A stretch of DNA of 64,000 nucleotides from the NCBI RefSeq assembly GCF_030818895.1, contig NZ_JAUTBA010000001.1, positions 5,084,001 to 5,148,000 on the forward strand. The letters run 5' to 3'. Positions 44,834 to 54,725 of the stretch are shown here, piece after piece. The stretch comes from Sphingobacterium zeae (lineage in GTDB: Bacteria; Bacteroidota; Bacteroidia; Sphingobacteriales; Sphingobacteriaceae). Each line of letters starts with the position of its first letter. The stretch's first letter is position 1. Under the pieces are notes generated by a model, which made no database searches, was not told where the DNA came from, and worked only from the letters and a program-made list of their open reading frames with translations. A program made the translations under genes and the position numbers.

Positions 44834-46680
44834 AAAACACTAAATTCATGTGGCTGCTATTTGCAGGCCTAAGCATTCAGTCGGTTTCTGCCCAGCAGAA
44901 ACTGACTGCCAATGCAGGACATAGTCATAATGATTACAAACAGCAAATCCCGCTATTGGAGGCTTACTATGCAGGAATGGGATCAATAGAAGCAGACGTC
45001 TTCTATCGCGACGGAGAGCTTTACGTTGCCCATGAAAGCAGCGAAATCAAAGCAGGGAAAACATTAAAAAAATTATACATCGATCCCTTGGTTACTTTCT
45101 TCAAGGAAAATGGCAATAGGCCCTATGCTAAGCCTGAGCAAACATTACAGCTGGTAATCGATATCAAGGAAAACTACGAACAGGTATTGGCTAAATTATT
45201 GGCAGATTTGAAGGGCAACGAATCTATATTCGACCAGCAGAAAAATCCTTCCGCCATTAAAATTGTCGTCAGCGGTGAAATCCCGCCGCCGGAAAAGTTC
45301 GACAATTATCCATCGATGATTTATTTTGATGGCCGGCCGGAAAAAGATTATACGCCGGCACAGCTCAAACATATTGGGATGATCAGCCAGGATATAAAAC
45401 AGTATTCTGTTTGGAATGGTAAAGGTACGCCTACCCCACCCGACCTTGAAAAGATGAAATCTGTGATAGACAAAGCGCATAAATTGGGCAAACCCTTTCG
45501 TTTCTGGGCAACCAAAGACAGTCCCAACAGCTGGAAGGAGCTTGGCCACATGGGGGTAGACTGGATCAATACAGACCATCCTACGGCGCTAAAGAGTTTC
45601 TATTTAAACAGCGCTAAAGTCGAATACGCAAATCCAAATGCCTACGTTCCCTATCAGCCAACCTATAAAAATGATGGTGCAACGAGCAAGGTCAAGAACG
45701 TTATTTTACTCATTGGTGATGGCATGGGCTTGGCCCAAATACAAGCTGGTTTAAGTGCCAATTTTGGTCAGTCCAATATCATCAACATGAAACATATTGG
45801 TCTTTCACGCACCGAAGCATCCAATTCGGATTTTACCGACTCCGCTGCGGGCGGGACAGCTTTGGCGACAGGGCACAAAACAAATAATAGGTACATCGGT
45901 GTGGACGCCAATGGCCAACCAATCAGTTCGATTCCAGACACACTGGCTCAGCATGGGATCAAAAGCGGTATAATCAGTGCCGGAGATATTACCGATGCTA
46001 CCCCTGCGGCATTTTATGCGCACCAGATCGACCGGACTATGTCGGAGGAAATTGCAGCAGATTTCAAAAATAGTCATGTGGATATTTTAGTGGGTTCGCG
46101 TCGCGAAAGCTTTATTAAAAACAAGGATAACACGCTGATGAAGCAACTGGCGGCAAAAGGTTATCAGCTTCAGCAAAATTTAGATGATTTCGAAAAAGCG
46201 ACATCGGGCAAGCAGCTGGTGCTCCTGGCGGATTCTGCGACACGAAGAATACTCGATGGACGAGGAGAAATGTTAAAAACTTCGCTCTCAAAAACGATTG
46301 AGCTTTTGTCTAAAAATGATAAGGGCTTCTTTATCATGGCCGAGGGTGCACAAATTGACTATGGAGCCCATGCCAACGATCTCCCCTATGTTGTTACCGA
46401 GCAGCATGACTTTGATCGGCTTGTCGGGGAAGCCCTAAAATTTGCTGACCAAGATGGTGAAACACTCGTCATTGTCACTGCAGATCACGAAACTGGTGGA
46501 CTTTCCCTATTGGATGCCAATTATAAAAAAGGAACGATAAGAGGAAATTTCAGCAGCGATGACCACACCAACATTATGGTACCTGTCTTTGCTTATGGTC
46601 CAGGCGCACAGCATTTTATTGGTATCTACAACAATACAGCAGTTTTTAAAAAGATTATCCAGGCCTATCAGTTGAAATAA
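44827..46680 (+). CDS. two-domain phosphodiesterase-like / alkaline phosphatase protein
   Basis: 617 residues. Signal peptide to about 22 (VSAQ). Residues about 28-260 resemble the GDPD/PI-PLC TIM-barrel group (AGHSHNDYKQQIPLLEAYYAGMGSIEADVF with the two His, then VAHE and LQLVIDIKE). Residues about 288-617 are an alkaline phosphatase: metal Asp298 (LIGDGMG), nucleophile Ser339 (TDSAAGGTALATGH), the HANDLPYVV and TADHETGG metal blocks. The fusion could cleave a phosphodiester and then remove the phosphate from the product, in the periplasm. It closes the sigma/FecR/SusCD operon, with a strong terminator after it. Confidence 0.88.
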   Translation: MVKNTKFMWLLFAGLSIQSVSAQQKLTANAGHSHNDYKQQIPLLEAYYAGMGSIEADVFYRDGELYVAHESSEIKAGKTLKKLYIDPLVTFFKENGNRPYAKPEQTLQLVIDIKENYEQVLAKLLADLKGNESIFDQQKNPSAIKIVVSGEIPPPEKFDNYPSMIYFDGRPEKDYTPAQLKHIGMISQDIKQYSVWNGKGTPTPPDLEKMKSVIDKAHKLGKPFRFWATKDSPNSWKELGHMGVDWINTDHPTALKSFYLNSAKVEYANPNAYVPYQPTYKNDGATSKVKNVILLIGDGMGLAQIQAGLSANFGQSNIINMKHIGLSRTEASNSDFTDSAAGGTALATGHKTNNRYIGVDANGQPISSIPDTLAQHGIKSGIISAGDITDATPAAFYAHQIDRTMSEEIAADFKNSHVDILVGSRRESFIKNKDNTLMKQLAAKGYQLQQNLDDFEKATSGKQLVLLADSATRRILDGRGEMLKTSLSKTIELLSKNDKGFFIMAEGAQIDYGAHANDLPYVVTEQHDFDRLVGEALKFADQDGETLVIVTADHETGGLSLLDANYKKGTIRGNFSSDDHTNIMVPVFAYGPGAQHFIGIYNNTAVFKKIIQAYQLK

Positions 46681-46706
46681 TCAATTTGAAGCCTTCATAC
46701 AACGCA

Positions 46707-46736
46707 AAACCCCTCGGTATAAACACCGAGGGGTTT
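46707..46736 (+). terminator. strong terminator after the phosphatase gene
   Basis: AAACCCCTCGGT and ACCGAGGGGTTT form a perfect 12-bp stem with a six-base loop, followed by CATTTTT. It can also serve the convergent minus-strand aminopeptidase gene. Confidence 0.85.
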
Positions 46737-46839
46737 CATTTTTATAGTTGATCAATTTAAATCTTCGCCTCGCCCCGGATCGCATGCTTAGAACAGCGAC
46801 TTTGAAAGCTATTGCGCTTTAATGTTCAGTTTATGGTGA

Positions 46840-48615
46840 TTAAATTGCTTGGCACTTATCTGCCAACCAGTTCTTTTCCTCCGCATTAAGATGCGTTGAT
46901 AACTGATCAAAAACCCATTGATTATAATTATTCAACCAGGCAATATGTTTCTTATCCAATAAGGATTTCTCGATCAAATCAGTTGCGATATAACATATCG
47001 TTAATGTCTCAAAGTCCAAGAAGTCTCCAAATTCGGAAGAACCTGCTTTACGGGTCAATACTAAGTTTTCAATACGGATCCCATGTTTGCCTACACGGTA
47101 CAATCCAGGCTCTATTGAAGTAATCATGCCAGGTTCAACCGCAACATCGATTGCCGCCGGGTTAAACACCTGAGGCCCTTCATGCACATTCAGAAAAAAG
47201 CCTACCCCATGTCCGGTACCATGCCCATAGTTGCGTAACGTTTCCCACAATGGGCGACGGGTAATTGCATCGATCTGATAGCCGCGCGTTCCAGTCGGAA
47301 AAATGGCCTGAGAGCCTTCTATCGTTCCTTTGAGCACCAATGTATAATCTCCTTTCTCCTCTTGGGTCGCAGCACCCAGGGTTACTACCCGTGTAATATC
47401 GGTTGTGCCCGTTTGATATTGCCCTCCAGAATCCACCAATAGCAAACCCTTAGGCTGTAAGATATAGTTTGATTTTTCATTCGCCGAATAGTGCGGTAGC
47501 GCACCATGGTCCAAATATCCTGCAATTGTGGTAAAAGAGACGTCAACAAAGCCCTCTTGACTTTCGCGCAACTCGCGCAATTTATCTGCGATAGATAATT
47601 CGGAAAGTTCACCGGAAGAAACATTTTCTTCCAGCCACTTAAAGAAACGCGTCAGCGCTACCCCGTCTTTTACAAACGTATGTCGATTATTTTCAATTTC
47701 AACTGTATTCTTAATAGCTTTTAAACTCGTCGAAGGATTCGTTTTCTCAACAATTTTAACCTGTTTAGGTACGCTGTCGAAAACGGCAAAACAGGTACGT
47801 TTGGGATCAATAAGAATTGAAGCCACATCCAATGCTGAAATCGCTTTAAAGACATCTTCATAGGGCGCCACACGCACACCATAACCTTTCAGTTGCTCCG
47901 TCGCCTGAGCGCTTAGCTTCGATGGTTCGATATAAAGTATAGTATCTTCGGTTGTGATCAGTACAAAGCCCAAAACAACAGGGTTACAGGGCACATCCTG
48001 ACCACGGATGTTTAATAACCAGGCCAGGTCATCCAAAGATGAGATCAGATGAGCTTCCGTTCTATTCTTTTTCATCTCCGCACGAACAGCTTCAATTTTA
48101 GAAACCGTTGATTGTCCCGTAATATTTTCATCCAGCAGGTAGGCCTGTGCCTTAGGCAGCGCTGGACGTCCTTCCCATAAGGAAGACAGCAGATCAACAT
48201 GACCATCTACTGTAATCTCCAAAGGCTCCAAAGTATGCTGAACAGATTGGGCCACCAATAAAGAAGCGAGATTGCCGTCAAAAGCAACTTTAGCGCCAGC
48301 ACCCAGCTGCTCGCCCAACCAATCAGCGTACTCCGCGGCTCCCTGTGCTTTCAATTTCACCAGTTCAAAACCTGTTCCTGCCAACTGCTCTGCCGCCTGA
48401 ACAAAGTAGCGCGAATCTGTCCATAGACCAGCAAAATCCTGCGTGATAGCCAAAGTGCCTGCGGATCCTGTAAACCCCGATGCCCACGCTATACATTTGT
48501 AACGTTCTGGTAAATATTCACTAATATGAGGGTCTGATGACGGGATAATATAGCCGTCGATTCCCTGAACCTTCATCGCCTCACGAATAGCAGCTAATTT
48601 TTCGATATGCTTCAT
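46840..48615 (-). CDS. pepP: Xaa-Pro aminopeptidase (M24B family)
   Basis: 591 residues with the three-domain layout of large aminopeptidases P: two creatinase-like N-terminal domains (about 5-300; IDGYIIPSSDPHISEYLPERYK, GSAGTLAIT, LWTDSRYFVQAA) and a pita-bread catalytic domain (about 310-520). Metal ligands are visible in LLVDSGGQYQTGTTDITR, GHGTGHGVGFFLNVHEGP and SIEPG. Removes N-terminal residues before proline in peptides. Single gene, cytosolic. Confidence 0.92.
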   Translation of the reverse strand: MKHIEKLAAIREAMKVQGIDGYIIPSSDPHISEYLPERYKCIAWASGFTGSAGTLAITQDFAGLWTDSRYFVQAAEQLAGTGFELVKLKAQGAAEYADWLGEQLGAGAKVAFDGNLASLLVAQSVQHTLEPLEITVDGHVDLLSSLWEGRPALPKAQAYLLDENITGQSTVSKIEAVRAEMKKNRTEAHLISSLDDLAWLLNIRGQDVPCNPVVLGFVLITTEDTILYIEPSKLSAQATEQLKGYGVRVAPYEDVFKAISALDVASILIDPKRTCFAVFDSVPKQVKIVEKTNPSTSLKAIKNTVEIENNRHTFVKDGVALTRFFKWLEENVSSGELSELSIADKLRELRESQEGFVDVSFTTIAGYLDHGALPHYSANEKSNYILQPKGLLLVDSGGQYQTGTTDITRVVTLGAATQEEKGDYTLVLKGTIEGSQAIFPTGTRGYQIDAITRRPLWETLRNYGHGTGHGVGFFLNVHEGPQVFNPAAIDVAVEPGMITSIEPGLYRVGKHGIRIENLVLTRKAGSSEFGDFLDFETLTICYIATDLIEKSLLDKKHIAWLNNYNQWVFDQLSTHLNAEEKNWLADKCQAI

Positions 48616-48853
48616 GTCGTTTATACAATTTTACGCAAGTTAGGATTTTTTAGGGGCGAATGCCTAACTTTAAGCCAAATAAAACAAACGAATGCAGCGA
48701 ACGTTTTCCCCTAAAAATAAGGCAGCGTTCAAGTCATCATGATAAATCCGACGAAATATCCATGATTGCCAGCACGAATGTAGATAACCGTGTTTGGTCG
48801 AATCTAATTCAGGATATGAGGATATACCATAGGACAATAAAAAAATAGGATAT
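48616..48853. promoter_or_regulatory. divergent intergenic region pepP / dacB
   Basis: Leftward TAACTTGC and rightward TAACTTTA (near 48667) are approximate -7 elements. A 62-codon frame here has no coding character. No gene supported. Confidence 0.35.
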
Positions 48854-50278
48854 ATGAACCAATTTGTGCTAAGTACGATAGCTTTTTCCACTTACGCGTT
48901 AACGACCGTTACCACTCCACTATTTGCACAGGATCTTCGCAGTAAAGTCCAGGATGCTTTTACACAGTTTCAAAATCAGGAAAGCCTCAGGAATGGTTTG
49001 AGCTCATTGATCGTTTTCGATGGAAAAACAGGACAAACGGTATTCGCAGCAAATGAAAATATCGGATTGGCAACCGCCTCCACTATGAAGGTAATCACTT
49101 CGGCCACGGCATTGGACTTCCTGGGCAAGAATTTTCAGTTCAAAACAACCCTATATTATACCGGTGAAATCGACGAAAACGGAGTGTTAAACGGAAATAT
49201 TATTGTGACAGGCACGGGTGACCCCACCCTTGGCAGCGCCCGCTACCCAGAGACTCAAGCAACAACAATACTGAACAAGTGGCTTGCAGCAATCCAAAAT
49301 GCCTGTATCAAAAGTATAAATGGCGCCATCATCGCAGATGACAGGCTTTATAATGGGAACCAGCTTCCGGGCGGATGGATATGGACCGATATGGGGAACT
49401 ATTACGGTGCAGGAATTTCGTCACTCAATTGGTGTGAAAACGCTTTTGGCGTAAATTTCAGTCCAAGCAATAAGATTGGCGCCAAAGCGGAGATCCTGAG
49501 CTATACTAAGCATGTTCCCTACCTGGAAATTATCAACGAAACAACTACGGGTAAAGCTGGAAGTGGCGACAATGTATACGCCTATGCCGCTCCCTATTCA
49601 ACCAAGATATTTGTGCGCGGCACCTATGGACAGGACCTCAAGAAAACTATCGAGCTCTCTTCGCCCGATCCTGCTTATGATCTCGCTTATCAATTAAATG
49701 AAGTACTAAGTAACAACGGTATTCCCGCCAGCGAACTACCAGCTACCGGAACCAAAATGGATTCAGTCGATGTTTCAAAAAAACAAACCCTGGATATCCA
49801 CCTTTCCCCAACCTTAGACAAAATTGTCTACTGGTTTAACCAAAAGAGCATCAACCTCTACGGAGAAGCCTTATTAAAGGCAATCGCGTATACGACAGCG
49901 GGTAAAACCGGGACTGATGAAGGGGCGTATTATATACAGAAATATTGGAATGCCAAACTAGGCATAAAATCCAGTGAACTCAATAACATGGATGGCTCTG
50001 GTTTATCACCTCAAAATAGGGTGACCACATCTGCCATGAATAAGATCATGCAGTATGCCCAAAAGCAAAGTTGGTATCCTGCTTTTTACGAAAGTCTTCC
50101 CACCTATAACAATATGAAGATGAAAAGCGGAACAATCGGCGGCGTACTTGGTTATACAGGTGTGCATACCAATAAGTCAGGACAGTCGTTTACTTATACA
50201 TTGCTGGTCAACAACTATTCGGGATCGGCTTCTGTTATGCGGCAGCAGATGTTTAAATTACTGGATGTCCTGAAGTAA
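48854..50278 (+). CDS. dacB: D-alanyl-D-alanine carboxypeptidase/endopeptidase (PBP4, S13 family)
   Basis: 474 residues. Signal peptide to about 26 (LFAQ); the penicillin-binding motifs are Ser76-TMK (ASTMK), an SGLSPQN-type segment (SxN) and KSG in MKSGTIGGVLGYTG. The GTGDPTLG element after the first motif is typical of the S13 family. Acts on peptidoglycan cross-links in the periplasm. Monocistronic between pepP and maeB. Confidence 0.92.
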   Translation: MNQFVLSTIAFSTYALTTVTTPLFAQDLRSKVQDAFTQFQNQESLRNGLSSLIVFDGKTGQTVFAANENIGLATASTMKVITSATALDFLGKNFQFKTTLYYTGEIDENGVLNGNIIVTGTGDPTLGSARYPETQATTILNKWLAAIQNACIKSINGAIIADDRLYNGNQLPGGWIWTDMGNYYGAGISSLNWCENAFGVNFSPSNKIGAKAEILSYTKHVPYLEIINETTTGKAGSGDNVYAYAAPYSTKIFVRGTYGQDLKKTIELSSPDPAYDLAYQLNEVLSNNGIPASELPATGTKMDSVDVSKKQTLDIHLSPTLDKIVYWFNQKSINLYGEALLKAIAYTTAGKTGTDEGAYYIQKYWNAKLGIKSSELNNMDGSGLSPQNRVTTSAMNKIMQYAQKQSWYPAFYESLPTYNNMKMKSGTIGGVLGYTGVHTNKSGQSFTYTLLVNNYSGSASVMRQQMFKLLDVLK

Positions 50279-50339
50279 CATATTATTGTCTAATAATAAT
50301 AAGATATTGGTAAAAATTTTCAATTATCAAAAAGAATGA

Positions 50340-50347
50340 TAGATTTG
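50340..50347 (+). promoter_or_regulatory. maeB promoter -7 element TAGATTTG
   Basis: Exact TAnnTTTG match 24 bases before the maeB ATG, with TTGG 19-20 bases further upstream as a possible -33 element. Confidence 0.55.
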
Positions 50348-50371
50348 TAGCCTTAAATTAATAAAATCGTA

Positions 50372-52654
50372 ATGAGTAACACTAATCGTAAACAGGCAGC
50401 ATTAAATTACCACTCCATGGGTAGACCTGGTAAAATAGCTGTTGTTCCGACCAAACCAACAAATTCGCAAAGAGACTTATCGTTAGCATATTCTCCTGGT
50501 GTAGCGGAGCCATGTTTGGCTATTGCTGAGAACAAAGAAGATGCATATAAATATACCGCAAAAGGAAACCTTGTTGCCGTTATCAGTAATGGTACAGCAG
50601 TATTGGGTTTAGGCGATATCGGTGCCCAAGCTGGTAAACCAGTTATGGAAGGTAAAGGTTTATTATTCAAAATTTTTGCCGACATTGATGTATTTGACAT
50701 TGAAGTGGACACCAAAAATGTGGATGAGTTCGTCAACATTGTCAAAGCATTGGAACCTACTTTTGGAGGTATCAACCTGGAAGATATCAAAGCACCGGAG
50801 TGTTTTGAAATCGAACGCCGTTTAAAAGAAGAAATGAACATCCCTGTGATGCACGATGATCAACATGGTACGGCAATCATCTCAGGTGCAGCATTGATCA
50901 ACGCCTGTGAAATTATCGGTAAAGATATTTCAAAAGTAAAAATCGTCGTCAATGGTGCTGGAGCAGCTGCAATGTCATGTACGGCAATGTATATTTCAGT
51001 TGGTGCTAGCAAAGAAAATATCGTCATGCTGGATAGCAAAGGTGTCATCCGTAAAGATAGGGAAAATCTGGATGGTATGAAGGCACAATATGCAACAGAT
51101 CGCGATATCCGTACGCTGGCAGATGCTGTAAAAGATTCGGATGTATTTATCGGTCTATCGGCAGCAGACGTCATGTCGGCAGAAATGTTGTTATCGATGG
51201 CTCCAAACCCAATTGTATTGGCGATGGCAAATCCAAATCCTGAGATTGCTTACGATTTGGCCATGGCGACACGCAACGATATCATCATGGGTACGGGTCG
51301 TTCAGACTATCCTAACCAAGTAAACAATGTATTGGGGTTCCCATATATCTTCCGAGGTGCGTTGGACGTACGTGCAACTTCTATCAATGAAGAAATGAAA
51401 ATTGCGGCAGTACGTGCGATTGCTGATTTGGCGAAACAACCCGTTCCGGAAGAAGTTAATCAGGCTTACAACACCAATAACTTAAAATTCTCAGAAGAGT
51501 ATATTATTCCAAAACCTACAGATCCACGTTTGATCACGGAAGTTTCTATGGCTGTTGCGAAAGCCGCTATCGCATCAGGTGTAGCAAAGACCGTAATAGA
51601 AGATTGGGATCAATACAGCGATGCGCTACGTAAACGCCTGGGTAAGGACGATGCCATCATGCGTAACCTGACCATGGCAGCGAAAAGGGATCCGAAGCGC
51701 GTTGTTTTTGCGGAAGCAGACAATTACAAAACACTGCGCGCGGCACAGATTGTCAAAGAAGAGGGCATCGCGGTTCCTATTCTTTTGGGCCGAAAAGATA
51801 AAATCGAACGCCTAATTAAAGAATATGCTTTTGAATTGGATGGTCTCGAAATCATCGACCCCGTTGCTGAAGTAGATGGTGAAACAGAGCGTTCCAAGAA
51901 ATTTATCGAGCATCTGTACATCAAAAGACAACGCCGTGGTATATCGAAATATGATGCCCGTAAGTTGATGTATGACCGCAACTATTTTGGAGCCTCTTTA
52001 GTGGAATTTGGCGAAGCTGATACATTAATTTCTGGGATGACCAAAAATTACGCGAATACGATTCGTCCGGCATTGCATGTGATCGGGGCTAAACCAGGAA
52101 GTCGCGTAGCAGGAATGTATATGATGTTGACCAAAAAAGGGCCAATTTTTATGGGAGATACGACGGTGAATGAAGATCCAACTGCACAAGAATTGGCCGA
52201 CATTACGCTGTTACTGGATAAAGCCGTAAAGCGCATGAATATCCAACCACGTATCGCTTTATTGTCGTATTCTAACTTTGGCTCGAGTGAAGGAAAAACG
52301 CCTACAAAAGTGAGAGCTGCAGCACAGATTCTACACGATCAGTATCCTGATATCATTGCTGAGGGTGATTTACAAGCAAACTTCGCGTTAAATAGTGAAA
52401 TGCTGACAGCAAACTTCCCGTTCAGCTATTTAAATGGGAAATCAGCAAATACACTTGTGTTCCCTAATCTAGAATCGGGCAATATTGCGTATAAATTATT
52501 GCAAGAAGTTGGTGAAGCGGAAGCTGTAGGCCCGATTCTTTTGGGTATGAACAAACCAATCCACGTATTACAATTGGATAGCTCTGTACGCGAAATCGTC
52601 AATATGGTCACCATTGCCGTCGTAGACGTACAGACACATCTTAAAAATTTATAG
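50372..52654 (+). CDS. maeB: NADP-dependent malic enzyme with C-terminal phosphotransacetylase-like domain
   Basis: 760 residues. Malic enzyme part at about 1-420: SLAYSPGVAEPC, NGTAVLGLGDIGAQAGKPVMEGK, the metal-binding MHDDQHGTAI and the Rossmann motif VVNGAGAAA. The C-terminal half (about 430-760) matches phosphate acetyltransferase (FAEADNYKTLRAAQI, LLLDKAVKRMNIQPRIALLSYSNFGSSEG, TANFPFSYLNGKSANTLVFPNLESGNIAYKLLQE), which in MaeB proteins is regulatory. Converts malate to pyruvate with NADPH formation. The ruvA gene follows after 32 bases. Confidence 0.95.
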   Translation: MSNTNRKQAALNYHSMGRPGKIAVVPTKPTNSQRDLSLAYSPGVAEPCLAIAENKEDAYKYTAKGNLVAVISNGTAVLGLGDIGAQAGKPVMEGKGLLFKIFADIDVFDIEVDTKNVDEFVNIVKALEPTFGGINLEDIKAPECFEIERRLKEEMNIPVMHDDQHGTAIISGAALINACEIIGKDISKVKIVVNGAGAAAMSCTAMYISVGASKENIVMLDSKGVIRKDRENLDGMKAQYATDRDIRTLADAVKDSDVFIGLSAADVMSAEMLLSMAPNPIVLAMANPNPEIAYDLAMATRNDIIMGTGRSDYPNQVNNVLGFPYIFRGALDVRATSINEEMKIAAVRAIADLAKQPVPEEVNQAYNTNNLKFSEEYIIPKPTDPRLITEVSMAVAKAAIASGVAKTVIEDWDQYSDALRKRLGKDDAIMRNLTMAAKRDPKRVVFAEADNYKTLRAAQIVKEEGIAVPILLGRKDKIERLIKEYAFELDGLEIIDPVAEVDGETERSKKFIEHLYIKRQRRGISKYDARKLMYDRNYFGASLVEFGEADTLISGMTKNYANTIRPALHVIGAKPGSRVAGMYMMLTKKGPIFMGDTTVNEDPTAQELADITLLLDKAVKRMNIQPRIALLSYSNFGSSEGKTPTKVRAAAQILHDQYPDIIAEGDLQANFALNSEMLTANFPFSYLNGKSANTLVFPNLESGNIAYKLLQEVGEAEAVGPILLGMNKPIHVLQLDSSVREIVNMVTIAVVDVQTHLKNL

Positions 52655-52686
52655 AATAGCTTAAAATCTTCCTATATTCGTATACT

Positions 52687-53268
52687 ATGTACGAATATTT
52701 CAATGGAAAATTAACATATAAAGCCCCCACTCACGTTGTTATCGATGTGAGTGGGATTGGTTATTATGTCCACATCTCTCTTTATACCTTTTCTCAAATC
52801 AAAGATCAGGAAAACTGCAAATTATTCATTTCACTTCAAGTTCGGGAAGATTCTCATACACTTTATGGCTTTGCAACTGAAGGTGAGAAAAAACTATTTG
52901 AAAATTTGATCTCTGTTTCCGGTATTGGTCCCAATACAGGCCGTATGATCCTCTCGTCAAACACACCGGATGAGATCCAGTCTGCCATTGTTAATGGGCA
53001 GGTCGCACTGATTCAAAAGATTAAGGGAATTGGTCCTAAGACAGCACAACGTCTTATCTTGGAACTTCAGGATAAATTAAAGAAACAGGGATTCGAAGCT
53101 TTGGCAACATCTATTCAGTCCCAATCCATACCGGACGAAGCGCTATCCGCACTTGTTATGCTCGGGTTCAACAAAGCCGCGGCAGAGAAAGTATTAAATA
53201 CCATTCTAAAAACAGACAGCAATCTTTCTGTAGAGGATATGATCAAATTAGCACTGAAACGACTTTAA
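52687..53268 (+). CDS. ruvA: Holliday junction branch-migration protein RuvA
   Basis: 193 residues. N-terminal OB domain (MYEYFNGKLTYKAPTHVVIDVSGIGYYVHIS), tandem helix-hairpin-helix motifs (VSGIGPNTGRMIL, IKGIGPKTAQRLILEL) and the C-terminal domain III (LSALVMLGFNKAAAEKVLN) that contacts RuvB. Tetramer at the junction, loads RuvB. Full length. Confidence 0.96.
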   Translation: MYEYFNGKLTYKAPTHVVIDVSGIGYYVHISLYTFSQIKDQENCKLFISLQVREDSHTLYGFATEGEKKLFENLISVSGIGPNTGRMILSSNTPDEIQSAIVNGQVALIQKIKGIGPKTAQRLILELQDKLKKQGFEALATSIQSQSIPDEALSALVMLGFNKAAAEKVLNTILKTDSNLSVEDMIKLALKRL

Positions 53269-53338
53269 ACAATGGAATTTTGCGTTCAAGGACAAGAAAT
53301 ATTAACATTTGCCTGATGCGAAAGCGCTAATATTCTCT

Positions 53339-53346
53339 TAACTTTG
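53339..53346 (+). promoter_or_regulatory. promoter -7 element TAACTTTG before the sulfoxide reductase gene
   Basis: Exact TAnnTTTG match; a TTTG lies 27 bases upstream (53308-53311), longer than the usual spacing, so the -33 assignment is weak. Would leave a leader of about 130 bases. Confidence 0.4.
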
Positions 53347-53480
53347 AACAGCGTATTAGTGCTTTTTCATTTCATGCAGGTTGAGACATGACATGTACTG
53401 TAGCTTTCTGGGCAAGCAAAGCATGTTTGGAAGTATAGTCCTCATAGCAAATGCATGATTATTTTTTTACACAGATTTTT

Positions 53481-53957
53481 ATGGCAGAGGATTTACAAAT
53501 AGCTAAAGGTAGCAAAGAAGAACAATATCAAAATTTACTTCCTCAGATTGAAGGATTATTGACTGGCGAATCCAATCAAATCGCCAATCTGGCCAACATA
53601 GCCGCCGCGCTGAAGGAACAGTTCAATTTTTTCTGGGTTGGATTCTATCTTATAGATGCAGATGAGCTGGTATTAGGTCCATTTCAGGGACCCGTTGCAT
53701 GCACGCGTATCAAGAAAGGTCGTGGTGTGTGCGGGGGAGCTTGGGCACAAGAAAAAACATTGATTGTTCCTGATGTGGAGCAATTTCCGGGACACATTGC
53801 CTGTAGCTCACTATCGCGATCCGAAATCGTGCTACCCGTTTTTAAACAGGGACAGATTATCGGTGTGCTGGACGTTGACAGCAGTGAATTAAATAGTTTT
53901 GATGAAGTCGATAAGAAATATCTCACGCAGATTCTCGAACTTTTAGACAGTAAATAG
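53481..53957 (+). CDS. GAF-domain free methionine-(R)-sulfoxide reductase
   Basis: 158 residues from the ATG at 53481 (MAEDLQIAKGSKEEQY); an upstream ATG at 53451 adds ten residues with no family similarity. One GAF domain with the fRMsr cysteines: FQGPVACTRIKKGRGVCGGAW and HIACSSLSRSEIVLPV. Reduces free methionine-(R)-sulfoxide, cytosolic. Followed by a strong terminator. Confidence 0.9.
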   Translation: MAEDLQIAKGSKEEQYQNLLPQIEGLLTGESNQIANLANIAAALKEQFNFFWVGFYLIDADELVLGPFQGPVACTRIKKGRGVCGGAWAQEKTLIVPDVEQFPGHIACSSLSRSEIVLPVFKQGQIIGVLDVDSSELNSFDEVDKKYLTQILELLDSK

Positions 53958-53980
53958 ATAAACGCCACAACCAACGAATG

Positions 53981-54036
53981 AAATAGCATAAGTATCGGAG
54001 TAGATTTGAAAAACAAACCGTATACTTACGCTATTT
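53981..54036. terminator. long bidirectional terminator
   Basis: An 18-base arm (53981-53998) pairs with 54018-54036 with one mismatch and one bulge; the right arm runs into T7. It separates the convergent sulfoxide reductase and barrel-protein genes. Confidence 0.8.
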
Positions 54037-54091
54037 TTTTACAATTTAAGCAATCGACACCTGTTAATAAAAAAAAACATCTGATCGATAC

Positions 54092-54694
54092 CTAAAAACC
54101 AAATCCGAGCTGTAAAGTAAAACGGTGCAGGTCATATTTTTTATCTATTTGTGTTCTTCCATACCAGATATCAATTTCTGGTAAGCTTGCTGAGGGTTGT
54201 GTATACGTGTCCTTTCGGCTATAGTGTTGATACCGATATCCTGTTGCCAATGACCAATATTTCGCCGAATTATTAAATTTAAAGCGCCAACCCAGCTGTG
54301 GGTTTATCAGCAAGCCGCCCTGATATTCATATTTTAAATTGTTCTCGACTGCATTTTTATTCAAGGAAGTAAAACTATAGCCTAAATCCAATCCTGCGAA
54401 AAAACTACGCTTTCTGTCAGGAAATTCTACATAATTTACTTTGGCTGAGAGTGGTAAAAACCATTTTGATCCTTCATTGTTTACAGGATACCTATCCACC
54501 CCTGTATTTAAACCCAGAGCGATATTTTCATGGAGCTGCACCCCATGGAATGTATGTAGGCCAAATCCAGATTCGAGAAAAGCAGGGCCATAAGTAATAA
54601 CCGAAAATTCATTATGATTTGTATATTTTTTTGTTTGGGCATCAACAGTTAAATACCCGAGAAGAGCCAAAATGGCAATCGAAAGTCTTTTCAT
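54092..54694 (-). CDS. outer-membrane beta-barrel-like protein, about 200 residues
   Basis: Start at 54694 (MKRLSIAILALLGYLTVDAQ) gives a clean signal peptide; the frame is open 15 codons further but that part overlaps the upstream gene. Alternating strands and aromatic residues and a C-terminal FTLQLGFGF suggest an eight-stranded barrel. No function can be assigned. It probably shares a transcript with the LVIVD-repeat gene 31 bases upstream. Confidence 0.75.
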   Translation of the reverse strand: MKRLSIAILALLGYLTVDAQTKKYTNHNEFSVITYGPAFLESGFGLHTFHGVQLHENIALGLNTGVDRYPVNNEGSKWFLPLSAKVNYVEFPDRKRSFFAGLDLGYSFTSLNKNAVENNLKYEYQGGLLINPQLGWRFKFNNSAKYWSLATGYRYQHYSRKDTYTQPSASLPEIDIWYGRTQIDKKYDLHRFTLQLGFGF

Positions 54695-54725
54695 ATCAGA
54701 ATAATGAAGCTCTTGAAATCGTTTT

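Noticed and set aside
48660..48891. Short frames on both strands between pepP and dacB
   Set aside because: They overlap the dacB start or the promoter region and have no coding character.
53451..53480. Upstream ATG for the free-methionine sulfoxide reductase
   Set aside because: The ten added residues (MHDYFFTQIF) do not belong to the family; the ATG at 53481 fits better.
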